From NCBI GenBank assembly GCA_021234155.1, contig JAJEKV010000041.1, positions 5,942,829-6,006,828 on the forward strand: DNA of 64,000 bases, in the 5' to 3' direction. Source of the stretch: Isoetes taiwanensis. Taxonomy: Eukaryota > Streptophyta > Lycopodiopsida > Isoetales > Isoetaceae. Shown one piece after another: positions 1-10,716 of the stretch. Below the pieces are notes generated by a model, which was given only the letters and a program-made list of their open reading frames with translations, made no database searches and was not told the origin of the DNA. The translations under genes were made by a program, and so were the position numbers. Numbering within the stretch: the stretch's first letter is position 1; every line of letters starts with the position of its first letter.

Positions 1-1054
1 TTCCCTATCTAGTATACCATGTTCAAACCGACTACGTTGCAATCGTAGTCACTAATCTACCATGAGTATACACAACAAAAGTATCTATTCTTTGTTCCAA
101 ATAAAGAAATTCAACTTAGGAACTTTACCCATAAGCATGTCCCATAGGAAACAATTTGAGATTCCGCATCCAAATTTTGCGTCCATATCCTTGACAGCTT
201 CTACGTAAAGTGTCCTCCCAATGACTAAGCAAACCTGCAAATAAGGTCAAGTGTTAATATAGATGACTTCCCAAGTCGAATATTTATATAATTGACTCCC
301 ACGGCCAATCAGTCTCTCAGATCACCACGATCTGACTCCGCAATCCCAAGCAGGATACTTTTGCGGTTCTCCATACTCAGGCTTAAAGATTGGAATTTAC
401 TCAGGCTCAAATGACCAAGATGAACTTCTAGAGATGGCAAGAGGTTATGGCGGGTAGTTTGGCTATTATGACAAAGCAGAGCTCAATGTTTTGTAGCAGT
501 GGTTTACTTGTCTCCATGACAAGCTATTTGTCTCCATGACAAGCTTTTTCATGACAGCCCAGCAGTCATCCTTATTATTCCATAATCCCCAAAGGATCAT
601 AGAAGTTTCCCCAATAATCCGAACGCGTTCACAACAAGTCGGTCCATATACTTCGAGCATTCTCCACGAAATCACTGAGTTTTCCCTGCTACTGATGCTC
701 CAGATTCGCTAGCAGCAATAGTCACCAAATCCACCTCAGTTCCACTAACTGCTCTAATATTGAACCACATGATTTCCCTTCATGTATAAAAGCCTTTACT
801 CCATTAGGATAATCCAAATATCTTCTTGTGATCCTCAAAATGATAATCTCCTCTTCATTCCGTTGCCATGCTCCAGCAAAATAAGAACTAATAGTAGTTC
901 TTGCAGCACATACAAGAACAATGATCTTTACGGCCCTCTGGGAAATTCCTAGCTCCATCGTTTCTGATCTCTTTAATTCCTCTCACAGATTAGTGAGTCC
1001 AAATTCCACTGGTGATCCCATTGTCCATGGTTCCCAAAAGAATCTCAAACCTCC
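1..1054 (-). mobile_element. Internal region of an LTR retrotransposon, start of element on minus strand
   Basis: This stretch lies immediately downstream, on the minus strand, of a primer-binding site and LTR at 1055-1850, so it should be the 5' internal (leader and gag) region of that element. An open frame at 958-722 begins with MELGISQRAVK about 100 bases after the primer site, but I do not recognise a gag or other domain in it. A 23-bp direct duplication containing ttgtctccatgacaagct sits at about 507-548. The rest of the element would lie left of the window. Confidence 0.45.
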
Positions 1055-1066
1055 GCTCTGATACCA
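1055..1066 (-). other. Primer-binding site complementary to initiator tRNA-Met
   Basis: On the minus strand this reads TGGTATCAGAGC, the classical plant LTR-retrotransposon primer-binding site for initiator tRNA-Met. It lies directly beside the end of the LTR at 1068-1850. Confidence 0.8.
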
Positions 1067-1067
1067 C

Positions 1068-1850
1068 TTGATACAATTCATGTATATTTGGGAAGTTGTG
1101 GCACCATAGAATCATAGAACCATAATGAAATAATAGTAGAACACTGGACTAAAGAAACTTTTTTCATGCACGGTTGATATGGCAGCATCATTAACCACCC
1201 AACCGGATCCACTAGGTTATGGCAAAACACAAGTGCTATGGCAAATACAAAGCCTTGGCATCTAGCTTATTGGCCTTCCAGACTAATATAGCTACTCCAA
1301 GTAGCCACACATCATAAAAATAATTGCAGATCTGTGAAGTCGCTATGGCAATGTTTTGTGACCCCTTGTCACCTTTTCGGCCATTACTCTCTCCTCCGGG
1401 TGAATTACGGAATGTGCCGCCCCAATTCGGAAACTAGACTTCGAATCGGTTCCAACGAGATAAAGGCGCTTCAATTGGAGCTCTGGTTGCGGAGATATAC
1501 CCAACTGAAGTTTAGGTTCTATTTATAGATCTCTCTGCGACTAGCCTTTTTTTAGCAGGCAGTTGCTTTTTTTCTCAAAATATCTCCTTGCCTTTAATTA
1601 GATTATATGACTTATCATACGGGACATTATCTATGATCTTTTTCTCAACCAATAACCATCCCAATGATAGTACCTCGATCCCTTCCATAAATATCAATGG
1701 TTCTTCACATCCAAATGCTATGTTATCCTATGCCCCTTTATATTATTAGGTAACCTTAGGAGTAACATTTACATAATATTTGCCATAATATTTGCCATAT
1801 TCCAATAACCCATTCGTCGTGGACCACTCCCCCGTGCTTGCTCCATATCA
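1068..1850 (-). repeat. 5' LTR of an LTR retrotransposon (family A)
   Basis: On the minus strand the sequence begins TGATATGG at 1850, carries a GGGGGAGTGG motif just inside, has a TATA box (TCTATAAATAGA, 1529-1518) and ends beside the primer-binding site at 1066. The same start, the same GGGGGAGTGG motif, the TATA box and downstream blocks recur in the plus-strand copy at 53551-54216 and in the minus-strand pieces at 10717-11207 and 12331-12850. Those copies define the family. LTR superfamily is not certain; a gypsy integrase fragment follows the 53.5 kb copy. Confidence 0.65.
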
Positions 1851-3760
1851 GTATGTGTGTCCGTAAGTAAGGAAATTGAAACGCAATGATATATTGTGAG
1901 TTATTATGCTCATGCAAAAATTAAAACTTTGGTCTATGGTGCATTTACATTTAAAGACCCATAGTTGAAAATACATCTCACGTAGAAAATACATGTCAAT
2001 GAAAGAAAATCATAAGAGAGAAAATTGAAGAAAACCAAATATATATCACAGGAAAAAACTGGATGTTTGAGATTGGTTGGAGGCTTGGGCCAATTTTGTG
2101 CCCACCATGTAGACATGATTGGAGCAGTGTGCAGCTCCTTATGACTGGAATTAAGATTCGGGTATCCCAAGATCTTCTTGCGAGTTCCACAGCTTTGATT
2201 TGATAGGAATTGGATTTACGAAAGCGCAGGTGTATCCTGCAAGTTTCGCAGCTTGCTTTTTGTGCCAGGGATTATATTTAGATTGCTTTGTGTGTCTTTA
2301 AAGGAAGAAGCTCAAGTCAGTACAGAAATTTGGATTTAAGATCTATTCTGGTAGTCATTTTTGTTTCTTCTATTCTAAATACTTATTGACAGATTTCAGT
2401 GCTTGGTGGCCTCATGCATGTAGGATCCCGAATTAGTTTAATAAAGTTCCAATCAGGCTATAATAATCATCGGAAGGAGTTTGAGAGGCCCATAAGATGT
2501 ACAGAGTTCATGATTTTAAACAAGAACTCTTGCACAATCAGAGGTAATTGGGTCTAATTGGGCCTGTATCAAACGCACTAAATCATACCAGGTCGTTCGA
2601 GTGCTGCCTTCATAGAGGTAGTTTTTCCTGTTTAGGCAGGCTGTTAGAGCTTCAAAAACATATGATAGAAGAGGACGATGACATGCTTGCAAATTGCCTT
2701 TTCTTGCTTCCTGATTCGGCACCTACAATAGAACCAATAACCCAATAGCAATTGGAGGCAAAATTTGTCCTTCAGCTCGGTCTTATTGTCATTTTCTAGA
2801 GTCGCATTTATTCTGCGGCATTTATTCTGTGGTAGATATTTTCCTTGGCCGATTTTCTTTCCCTCTTCCATCTTTCATTCTATCTCCAATTATAACCTTA
2901 AAACCCAAACAGTGGATTCACATCTGGCAACAGAGCATGGTTAGTTCTGGCTTATGGGATCGGCATTGCTTCAATAATACAGTCACATCTGATCAGGTAA
3001 GATTCACCTCAGGTATTTGTCAAGGAATGGGAATTGATCTCCGAAAACCGGGATCTTTGAAATGGGTTGCTGGGAAGAGTTGTTTCGTTCATATTTTGAT
3101 TCCACAATGAGGTAAGGTCTCTAAGCAAAACTCACAAGCAAAACTGTATTTACGCTCTTATTGCACAGACCAACACTATAACAACCGACATACTAATGGT
3201 TTGTGTTTGGATCTAAAGAAAGAGAAGGGTTCAGGTCCGGATTCAAGGAAAACATTGCATAAATTGAGAAGGAATTGAAGTAGATTGATTGGAAATAAGA
3301 GTAGACTTACTTGGAAGCAATCGAAGGACATGGACTGGAGCAAAGCCGATTGGAGCAAAATTTTAGATTGGAGTCGGATCAAGCTGTCCTGCTAGACTGG
3401 ATCATTTAATTATGGTGCTAGACTGTTCACCGACATAAGATATTGCCACATGTTACAGCATCGAACATCTTTGAATAAAACGTGGCAATAAAATAAAATG
3501 TAAAACTAGATTGCGCGCGGAAAAATTCAGGAGGAACAAAAACAAAAATGAAAAACTACAAACCCCATTTCATATGTAATGAAAATGCTTGAATCGCATA
3601 TGGACTTCTATAACTAGTTATAGATATGTAAAGGAAATGATATCTCATTTTGCAATATGCATTTGGCTTGTAAGCTTGCTGAATAGCGGCCACCTCCTTT
3701 TTAATATGCACGAATCGTCATGAACTTATTTCTAGTTTGGAGCACCATGCATCAGAGTAT
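1851..3760. other. Intergenic, nothing recognised
   Basis: AT-rich sequence with many short open frames on both strands that lack domains, homology or exon-like structure. I see no gene, RNA or repeat boundary that I can support here. Confidence 0.5.
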
Positions 3761-3769
3761 ATGCAAACA

Positions 3770-5735
3770 CGCCCTCATCTACCATCAATTTTATCCTTCA
3801 CCTCGTCATGCGGCAAATGGCTATGCAAGTGCCTCCATGTCTGAATGACATCTAACTCATAACATCTAACTGGTTCCCTAAAATCCTCAGGCTTGCATTT
3901 ATTTATGCCGCCATGCCAGTTCTTGCTTGTTGTCTCATAATACTCAATGTAATCTCTCACAAAATCCTTGCCAACATTAATTTGAAAATCTCGTACCTTA
4001 CGAAGTTCTGCCCCACCTCGAATCGAAACGTGTCATACAATAGAACACAAACCTTTTCTGCAAACTTGTTGGAGAATTCACTTGATGTATGGAATGCACC
4101 AATTTTGTATACTGGTCTTCCCTGCTTAATATATCACTCTTTCTTCTCTTTGGAAGCGCTGCCCCTGCAGTAGCAGACTGCTCCATAGCAACTTCTAGAG
4201 CTTTACTTGCTCTCAAAAAATTAACATCATGATAGATATCAATTATCTTCTCATCTATCCTTGTCTGCAGAATTCTCGACTCCTGATGTCTCCTCAATAT
4301 TCGGTTGAAGGTTCGATACAAATTCTGCAACCTGCACAGCCAAAAGATCACAACAAATAAAAAACAAAACATCAAAACAAATAAAAACTGAACTTACGAG
4401 TCTGGAGGGTATCTTCCACCGTCCTGCGGATGTACACATAAGATATCTTTCCAACATATCTGCAAAATCGACCAATGGAATGTCCTCAACACTTCTATCA
4501 ATTGGAAGATTGTTTCGAATCCTTCAAGCATCAAAATGGCCCCTAGCCCATTCATCCTTCGCCTCTAAAGCATTAGATCCCGCAGAATTGGCCTTATCAA
4601 CCAAATCTGGATCAAGATCCTTGATCCCAACAGTATTATTTATTCTTTTTCCACTACTCCGACCATTGTTCTTTTCCATCTCTTTTTCTTTATTTGAATT
4701 AATACTAGCAACTTCCTTTTCCAGAAGTCTATCAACAGGCGTATCAAAACTAAACGAGGGATGATCTTCCACATTTCCTACAGAAAAAATCATTAAAACA
4801 TACCTTAAAATGGCGAACATACTTGATATACTAGCAAAGTTTGTGGCTTCCTTTTCCATAGAAACTACATCAGAGTTTGTGGCATCTGCTTTCAAACAGA
4901 GTTAGAAACATGCACAAGAACCACAGTTAAAACACAAAAAGAAAAAAAAAAACCTGAAGTTAAGATCGAATCCATAATAGCTGAGCCTACATTACCAAAC
5001 AGTAAGCTCGAATTCAAAAGAGTTAAATTTTGATATGTTCACTCCATTCCGACCTTGCATGCATAAAGATTAACAAAGAAAGCAACAAAAAAAAAAAAAA
5101 AAAAACAATGAATTACCTAAATCTGAACTCGCATTCCCACCAGATAATGTTTCAAGGGCATTCCGACCTGCATGCACAAAAAAATTAGAAAGAAAGAAAC
5201 AAAGAACAAAAAAACGTTGAATCCTTAGACCTAGAGTCGCCTCGTGGCCAGAAGAACCATGAATAACTTCCATTCCACCTGGAAAATTAAAAAAAAAAAC
5301 ACAAACATTACATCCGACCTGCATGCACAAAAAAATTAGAAAGAAAGAAACAAAGAACAAAAAAACGTTGAATCCTTAGACCTAGAGTCGCCTCGTGGCT
5401 AGAAGAACCATGAATAACTTCCATTCCACCTGGAAAATTAAAAAAAACACAAACATTACTTAAAGAATCAATAAACTTGAAAACAAATACTCATTACCTG
5501 CACTAGAACCTCCAAATCCGATCAAAGACGGCTGGCCGCCTTGAAAAGTAACTGCTGAAGCATCAAAACAAGAAATGAAACACCAAAACAACAAAAATAA
5601 AGCATCTAATCCACAAAACAGATCAATGCCTCCTTGCGCCACATTTTTTCCCTTCTGTCGAGCTATGGCTTTCGCCCTAGGAACACAAAATGACGAAGCA
5701 GGCACCATTGGAGGGCGTCTCTCCGACGGCGCCAT
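3770..5735 (-). CDS. Putative multi-exon gene made of phase-1 mini-exons, unknown function
   Basis: A first exon opens at ATG 5735 (MAPSERRPPMVP, basic N-terminus). Downstream on the minus strand come short blocks bounded by AG and GT that are all phase 1: one ending SSAG near 5498, two copies of GGMEVIHGSSGHEATLG (near 5440-5390 and 5290-5235), and one encoding GRNALETLSGGNASSDLG near 5167-5117. Further exons probably lie at 4890-4400 (DEWARGHFDA, then ADMLERYLMC) and 4340-3775, where the last coherent stretch ends KDKIDGR. The 4.0-3.9 kb part needs a frame change to stay open. I do not recognise the family. The repeated symmetric exons argue for real splicing. The frame changes argue for decay or sequence error. 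Exon limits are approximate. Confidence 0.35.
5163..5450. repeat. 151-bp tandem duplication including a mini-exon
   Basis: The segment starting ccgacctgcatgcac at 5163 recurs at 5314 with only a few changes, giving a period of about 151 bp. Each unit contains the 48-bp phase-1 exon encoding GMEVIHGSSGHEATLG plus flanking intron, so the duplication adds 16 residues without shifting frame. Confidence 0.8.
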
Positions 5736-6069
5736 AGCCGCACCTCTGCCTCGTACAAAACATGGGAGCAAAAAAGGGGGGGGACAATTTTGCTCCCCTA
5801 TTCCATGTTGTGGGGGCGTGGCCATGGGTCCTGGATTCCAGCGTGGACCGGTGACCCGCTCCCGGCTACCACCGGTCGCGGGGCCCCACCGGTCCACACC
5901 GGAATCTGGTCCCATGGCCATGCCCCCATACATCCCCTCCCCTCCCCCCTCTTTTTTTATATTTTTCCTTTGTTGTATTTCTATTTTTCCTTTTGTACTT
6001 TCCCTTGCTATATTTTCTTTTTTTTCTTATGATCATTTTTTTTCACAGGAAAATGGATTGGGGAGGCGC

Positions 6070-6465
6070 GTGAGGACAGGATTTGTCAGCTGCCAACTGG
6101 GAGTCGTTGAGGATGAGTGGAACACTCTCCAGAACTATCCGGCATTCGATATCCGGGCATGCTAGATGTGATGTTGAACATGGCTTCAGTGCGATTATTG
6201 GGATCATACCTTCAGGGGGTAATACTCAGCTATGTCATCGGACAGTACCTTGACATGTATCATAATGTATCATGAAGTATCCTTGTACAGTTTATGAGCG
6301 TTCTTATTACTATCAAGGTTTTTTTCTCGAAAACCATTCGAGACAATGGTTTTTTAATCTTGGCAGCAATACGTTTGATGTGCTCTTTTGATTAAGTCCC
6401 ATCAGCCTATTGGTCTGCTTGGACGATAAAAATCCATACATTCATTTATTCATTTTTTTCTTTTA
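6070..6465 (+). mobile_element. 5'-truncated LINE, C-terminal coding tail and 3' UTR
   Basis: Bases 6078-6150 match the C-terminal end of the LINE at 22.5-23.9 kb (gtcgttgaggatgagtgg here, ccgttgaggatgaatac there). The following 3' UTR contains the family hairpin block (attact, ggttttttt, ttttttaatc, gcagcaat at 6307-6371) and ends with GGACGATAAAAA followed by a cattcattt-type tail at about 6421-6465. The same 3' end (GACGATAAAA plus a simple repeat) occurs at 55.85 kb and, diverged, at 46.65 kb. Confidence 0.75.
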
Positions 6466-6700
6466 TGTTTTCTTGATGGATTGCATCCTATATTGTACGT
6501 ATCTTGTACTCAATGCAAGGTGTATAGCACAGCCTATAACCTCCGTGCCAACAACAAATGCAGCTCTTAACACAAGTGTGCAAAATGAATATTCTCCTCA
6601 AAATGGTTACTTAGTGAGGTTGTCCGAAATGGCTCATTGGATTCCATAGCCATAAAATGGCCCATCAAATATGGGCCTCATCGGCGTGTGCATTTTCATA
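6466..6700. other. Spacer, promoter-proximal to the RING-H2 gene
   Basis: No gene recognised. It separates the LINE 3' tail from the 5' leader of the RING-H2 gene and probably contains that gene's promoter, though I see no clear TATA box. Confidence 0.4.
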
Positions 6701-6827
6701 TCCTCTGCCCTTAACGAATGGCAGCGAGCAGGAGAGAAGGGCAGGAGAAGCCGCCGCCGGCCTAGTTAGGGTTGCCGTCTTCCCATCGTTCCAATCGTTC
6801 TGATCCACTTTCGGATCCCACTCTCAG

Positions 6828-6927
6828 GTAGCGTTTTTTCTGGATTTGGTCAGTTTGGCTTACGCGGTTTAGATAGGGCATATCTGATTGATTGATTGGT
6901 TTATGTTTTTGCTTTCACGATCTGCAG
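6828..6927 (+). other. 5' UTR intron of the RING-H2 gene
   Basis: The leader reads ctctcag|gtagcg at 6827/6828 and tctgcag|aagttg at 6927/6928, with a T-rich stretch before the acceptor. This fits a 100-base leader intron upstream of the ATG at 7129. A GC-rich, leader-like stretch (gccgccggcc, 6753-6762) precedes it. Confidence 0.55.
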
Positions 6928-7128
6928 AAGTTGGTGATTTGGGTAAGAAAGCTCAGCTTTTTGAAGTGGTCTAACAACATATGGATGGTGGGTTTGAGGT
7001 AGGAACCTAATTGATTTGGGCAAGATAAAAAAAAAAGATTGTATTTGAGCTTGGTGATATAATAAGCAGATCTTTGATTCGCATTTTATTCGCCTCAAAC
7101 CTCTCCTAGTTTGCCCACAAGCATATCA

Positions 7129-8388
7129 ATGTCATCTTTAGCAGAACCGCTCACACACTGGTGCCATCAATGTTCTCGAGCAGTCAGGCCAGCTCCAGGG
7201 AATGATATAATCTGTCCCCTCTGTAATGAAGGCTTTATTGAGGAAAATGAAAATCCAACAGAAGGCTACTATCCTGGACGTCTGTTTGAAAGGCCTACTT
7301 CAGCACAGGGAGGTGGAGGTGTTGCCGTTGCAGATGGTGGGGGTGAATTACCATCAGGATTTCCAAGGTTTTTGCAGTTTCCTCCAAGGGCTAGAAACTT
7401 AGGTGGTGGTGGTAATCCATCTATTCTGCAAGCAATTCATGCTATGACATCCGTTCTGCAGCAGATGCAGCCACCTCCTCCACCTGGAGAAATGCCAGCA
7501 GTAGGTGAGAGAGGTAACCAGCTACCAGACGGGGTGCCTTTCAGTCCACTCATATTACTCCAGGGTCAGAATTTCTTAGGAGAGCTTTTAGTTGATAACG
7601 GCACTGGAACAGGAGCTAGAAGATTGCAAGGCAACTTGGGTGATTACTTTTTTGGTCCAGAATTTGACCAGCTGCTGCAGCGATTGGCCGAGAATGACCC
7701 GAATAGATATGGACCTCCACCAGCATCTAAAAATGCAGTTGAAGGTTTACCAACTTTGAAAATATCTGAGGAGCATATGGGTACAGATGCAGCCCAATGT
7801 GCTGTCTGCAAGGATGAATTTGAGCTTGGAACTGAAGTTCGTCAAATGCCCTGCAAACATATGTACCATGGGGATTGCATTCTGCCTTGGCTGGCACAGC
7901 ATAATTCTTGTCCAGTCTGTCGTTATGAGTTACCTACAGATGATCCTGACTACAATCAGGCAAGGGCTGGTCAAAATACATCTGCATCTGCACCAGTCAA
8001 TTTAGTGAGCCGAGGAGGAAATAGGGGGTTCACGATTTGGGGCAGTCCTGGTAGTGGATTTTCCATGAGTCCAGTTCAAACAGATGGCGGGAATCAGGCA
8101 GGTAACCGTGAAAACATGCCTACAGTTGAGGCTTCCAGAACAGAAGATACCAATAGAGCAGGAGGAACATCTGGTGGAGGTGGAAGTGGTGCAAGGCGTA
8201 TCTCATTTAGTTTTCCATGGCCATTTCGTTCAGCTTCTCAAACACCTTCTACTGGACAAGCTGAAACTTCTTCTTCCTCCGATGAATCAAGAGCACAGGC
8301 AGAAAATAATAATGTTCAATCGACTCAATTGCATATGCCAACTGATGAAGATGGAATGTCAGAAGCCAGGCAAGAAGAGCTGGACTGA
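7129..8388 (+). CDS. RING-H2 E3 ubiquitin ligase of the BCA2/RNF115-126-like family
   Basis: The 419-residue protein would transfer ubiquitin from an E2 to substrates, probably in cytosol or nucleus because no signal peptide or membrane segment is visible. Residues 12-32 form an N-terminal zinc ribbon (C12, C15, C29, C32) typical of the BCA2/RNF126 group. The RING-H2 spans residues 224-264 with all eight ligands in order: C224, C227, C242, H244, H247, C250, C261, C264. The P253-W254 pair expected for E2 binding is present. The middle is Gly/Pro/Gln rich. The C-terminal third is Ser/Gly rich with a RRISFSFPWPFRS block and a Ser/Glu-rich tail. I chose ATG 7129 (MSSLAEPLTHWC). The frame is open upstream to 7111 but with no other ATG. 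The coding region has no intron and no lesions. The plant relatives I have in mind are AtRING1, CIP8 and RDUF1/2, but I cannot tell which is orthologous. Confidence 0.93.
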   Translation: MSSLAEPLTHWCHQCSRAVRPAPGNDIICPLCNEGFIEENENPTEGYYPGRLFERPTSAQGGGGVAVADGGGELPSGFPRFLQFPPRARNLGGGGNPSILQAIHAMTSVLQQMQPPPPPGEMPAVGERGNQLPDGVPFSPLILLQGQNFLGELLVDNGTGTGARRLQGNLGDYFFGPEFDQLLQRLAENDPNRYGPPPASKNAVEGLPTLKISEEHMGTDAAQCAVCKDEFELGTEVRQMPCKHMYHGDCILPWLAQHNSCPVCRYELPTDDPDYNQARAGQNTSASAPVNLVSRGGNRGFTIWGSPGSGFSMSPVQTDGGNQAGNRENMPTVEASRTEDTNRAGGTSGGGGSGARRISFSFPWPFRSASQTPSTGQAETSSSSDESRAQAENNNVQSTQLHMPTDEDGMSEARQEELD

Positions 8389-8720
8389 GACCCTTTTGTG
8401 ACATAGTTTTGGTACAACCCTAAGTGGTAGCTGTATCTGGCCGATGCAATGTGAATACAGTTGAGTGGTATATTTCAGCTGTACAGGGATAAAACATGAT
8501 ACTCATTTCTTATTCAACGTGAAACCAGATGCTGGACAGCCTTCCTTACTCCCATTACAATGCAGAATTTTAGTAGAGCAGCCTCTTGTTTCTACTGGAA
8601 ATTACTTTCATCTTTTTTGTCTGGAGTTTATTTGCCTGCTAAGCTGTTTTGTGGCACCCACTGGAACTGCTATGCAGTATGAAAGTGGCTATAGTTTAAA
8701 TAATGTGCAAATATAAATTG
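8389..8720 (+). other. 3' UTR of the RING-H2 gene
   Basis: Sequence immediately after the stop is non-coding in this frame and AT-rich. Its first 80 bases, together with the last 95 bases of the CDS, are repeated in diverged form at 9080-9240, which marks it as part of the same transcription unit. No unique polyadenylation signal can be chosen. Confidence 0.4.
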
Positions 8721-9077
8721 TTAAAATGAATTATTTGTTATCTTGATTTATTTATAGGGCTGTGACGTATCTTTAGATTCTGTATTGTTGTGCTCTATGT
8801 GATCCTTGAGGTAACAGGCGTTCTGGTAGCTGGCAGAAACGGTATGTCACATTTTAGAAGAGCTCATATTTGTTTCCTTGATGGAAGCAAAAAATGAGCA
8901 AAAAGTTACTCAATCCACTGACTAGCAGAAGTTGCAGCCAAGAAATGCCTTCCATGGATTCTTCTTATACATTTGGCGAGGAAGAGCCTCTAACATCTCA
9001 TCTCCAGCTTCTGCGTAGATTTAGTTTCCCATACTTCTACTACTGTGCATGCCGAGACTTCTTTCATCTTTAGAGAG

Positions 9078-9250
9078 TTGAGCACAGGCAGAAAATAATA
9101 ATGCTGAAGATGGATGTCAAAAGCCAGGCAAGAAGAGCTGGACTAAGTTTTGGTGCAACCCTAAGTGGTAGCTGTATCTGGTCGATGCAATGTGAATACA
9201 GTTAATAGTGGTATATTTCAGCTGTAATACAGTTGAGTGGTATATTTATG
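9078..9250 (+). pseudogene. Partial duplicate of the 3' end of the RING-H2 gene
   Basis: Bases 9081-9240 repeat 8291-8480: gagcacaggcagaaaataat, then agccaggcaagaagagctgg, then aaccctaagtggtagctgta and the following 3' UTR. The copy lacks about 30 bases of coding sequence and carries TAA near the old stop (gctggactaa). It cannot encode a RING and is a relic of a local duplication about 790 bp downstream. Confidence 0.85.
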
Positions 9251-9269
9251 GGGATATGAAATGATATTT

Positions 9270-9390
9270 CATGCAATTTCATGCAGATGCTTCCATACGT
9301 AAAGGACAGTTGGGCCCAATCCATCATTTCATGCAGATGCTTCCAATATACGCGAAGGACGAAGGACGGTTGGGCCCAATCCAGCTGTCT
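9270..9390. repeat. Two-copy direct repeat, about 60 bp
   Basis: The block catttcatgcagatgcttcc...ggttgggcccaatcca occurs twice back to back (about 9266-9325 and 9326-9382), the second copy with a small internal expansion (gaaggacgaaggacgg). Confidence 0.75.
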
Positions 9391-9397
9391 TGTTAAC

Positions 9398-10112
9398 CGC
9401 CCAATTCAGCCGTCCTGTCCATTAATGGCGTGACATGTCAATCGTCCAATCTAATCCTGTCCATTAATAGCGCGACATGTGTTGCTCAGGGTTCAAAATT
9501 GGGGGGTTTCGACCCTTAAAAATCTGGCCGTTGCAAAAAAATTTCGATAGCCAAAAAGTATCCCCCGGCGTTTTTCCAGCCTATTTTCGGAGAAGTTTCT
9601 AAGGATTTCCGAGAAATACACTATAATTTCATGTATTTCCAGGAGCTTTAAATGTACGCACGCATTTTTATTGGTTAGGGAAAATTATAATTTCGAACTC
9701 TGGTGTTGCTTCTTCAAATCCTGAAAGTCGTGCACTTGTTCTCCTTTTGAACATTGAAAGTCGTGCAAGAATTTTACTCGTTCTCCTTCTGTTCTTTTTG
9801 CTTCTGTTCTTTCTACCTGCCATGGCATGCAGGACATGTGGCAGCACTAGATTTGGCCTAATCGTCCTCTATGTTGAGGAAAAAGCCTTGGAGGTCAGCC
9901 GTCTTGTCCATTAATGGTGTGCCATGTCAACCGTCCAATCTAGTCATCCTGTCCATTAATAGCACGACATGCGTTGCTTCTTTAAACCCTAAAATTTGTG
10001 CAAGAATTTTTCTCGTTCTACTTCTGTTCTTTCTACCTACCATTGCATGCTGGACACGTGACAACAATGGATTGGGCCTAATCATCCTCTATGTTGAGGG
10101 AAAAGCCTTGTA
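9398..10112 (+). repeat. Tandem duplication, first copy enlarged by a MITE
   Basis: Sequence from ccgtcctgtccattaatgg (about 9403) to gttgaggaaaaagccttg (9891) is repeated from 9899 to 10112 (gtcttgtccattaatgg to gttgagggaaaagccttg). The second copy lacks the 216 bp MITE at 9487-9702 and part of the ttgaacattgaaagtcgtg segment, so it shows the sequence without the insertion. An open frame within it (9871-10113) has no recognisable domain. Confidence 0.8.
9487..9702. mobile_element. hAT-type MITE, 216 bp, with 8-bp target duplication
   Basis: The element starts CAGGGTTCAAAATT and ends AATTTCGAACTCTG, giving imperfect 14-bp terminal inverted repeats with the CAG...CTG ends of hAT elements. It is flanked on both sides by GTGTTGCT (9479-9486 and 9703-9710), a perfect 8-bp target duplication as expected for hAT. 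The duplicated copy at about 9975 has the same site (gcgttgcttctttaaa) without the insertion. There is no coding capacity. Confidence 0.88.
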
Positions 10113-10716
10113 GTTTTTTTTGCTGGAAGGTCAAGCAGGCCGTCGCACTCCATGCATCGATCCGCTTCCCTCCAGAAAAAAGTCCACAGGGGCTTTCTCT
10201 TATCCAATGCAAAATCTTAGTAACAATACAAAAGGTGGCTTTAATTAGGATTCACGTGGACGGTGGCTTTTGCGGAGGGTGTCTTCAGCTGCCATTAACA
10301 TGTTGGACACATTTAAACCCTACAGCTAGGGTAAAACATGCGAAGATTCTTCTGCATGTGAATAATTGAGCAGCTAACTCGGTGCTTAAGCAGCAATTGC
10401 AAGCGTGCACGAGGTACGCATTGCGTTTGGGGAGACCTAGCTAGGGCATTGCTGAAAATATGTCCAGCCTCTTACCAACACAGCACTAAAAAGGGCCCAT
10501 GTGAATTGCAAATGAGCTAATTAGATGTGATTCATAATCCTAGATATCACGTTGTTAACTGCGAATCACGGACCATAGCTTAACCTATCAATATCATAAT
10601 TTGGAAGTGTTCTTTATCATGTTCTGCAGCTTGCTTTGGTGATGTTTCTGCAAGTTTGAAACCCCCGCTGGAGTTGAACCAAGCCTCTATGAGTGCTGGC
10701 TTTTTTTGGAAAAAGG
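10113..10716. other. Intergenic, nothing recognised
   Basis: Short frames only, no domains. The right side abuts the truncated LTR that begins at about 10717. Confidence 0.4.

Noticed and set aside
5575-6165. 196-residue plus-strand open frame
   Set aside because: It runs antisense through the first exon of the minus-strand gene and then into a LINE 3' end, so it is chimeric and not a gene.
7111-7128. Longer N-terminus for the RING-H2 protein
   Set aside because: The six extra codons start with TTG; the first ATG in frame is 7129 and gives the usual short lead before the zinc ribbon.
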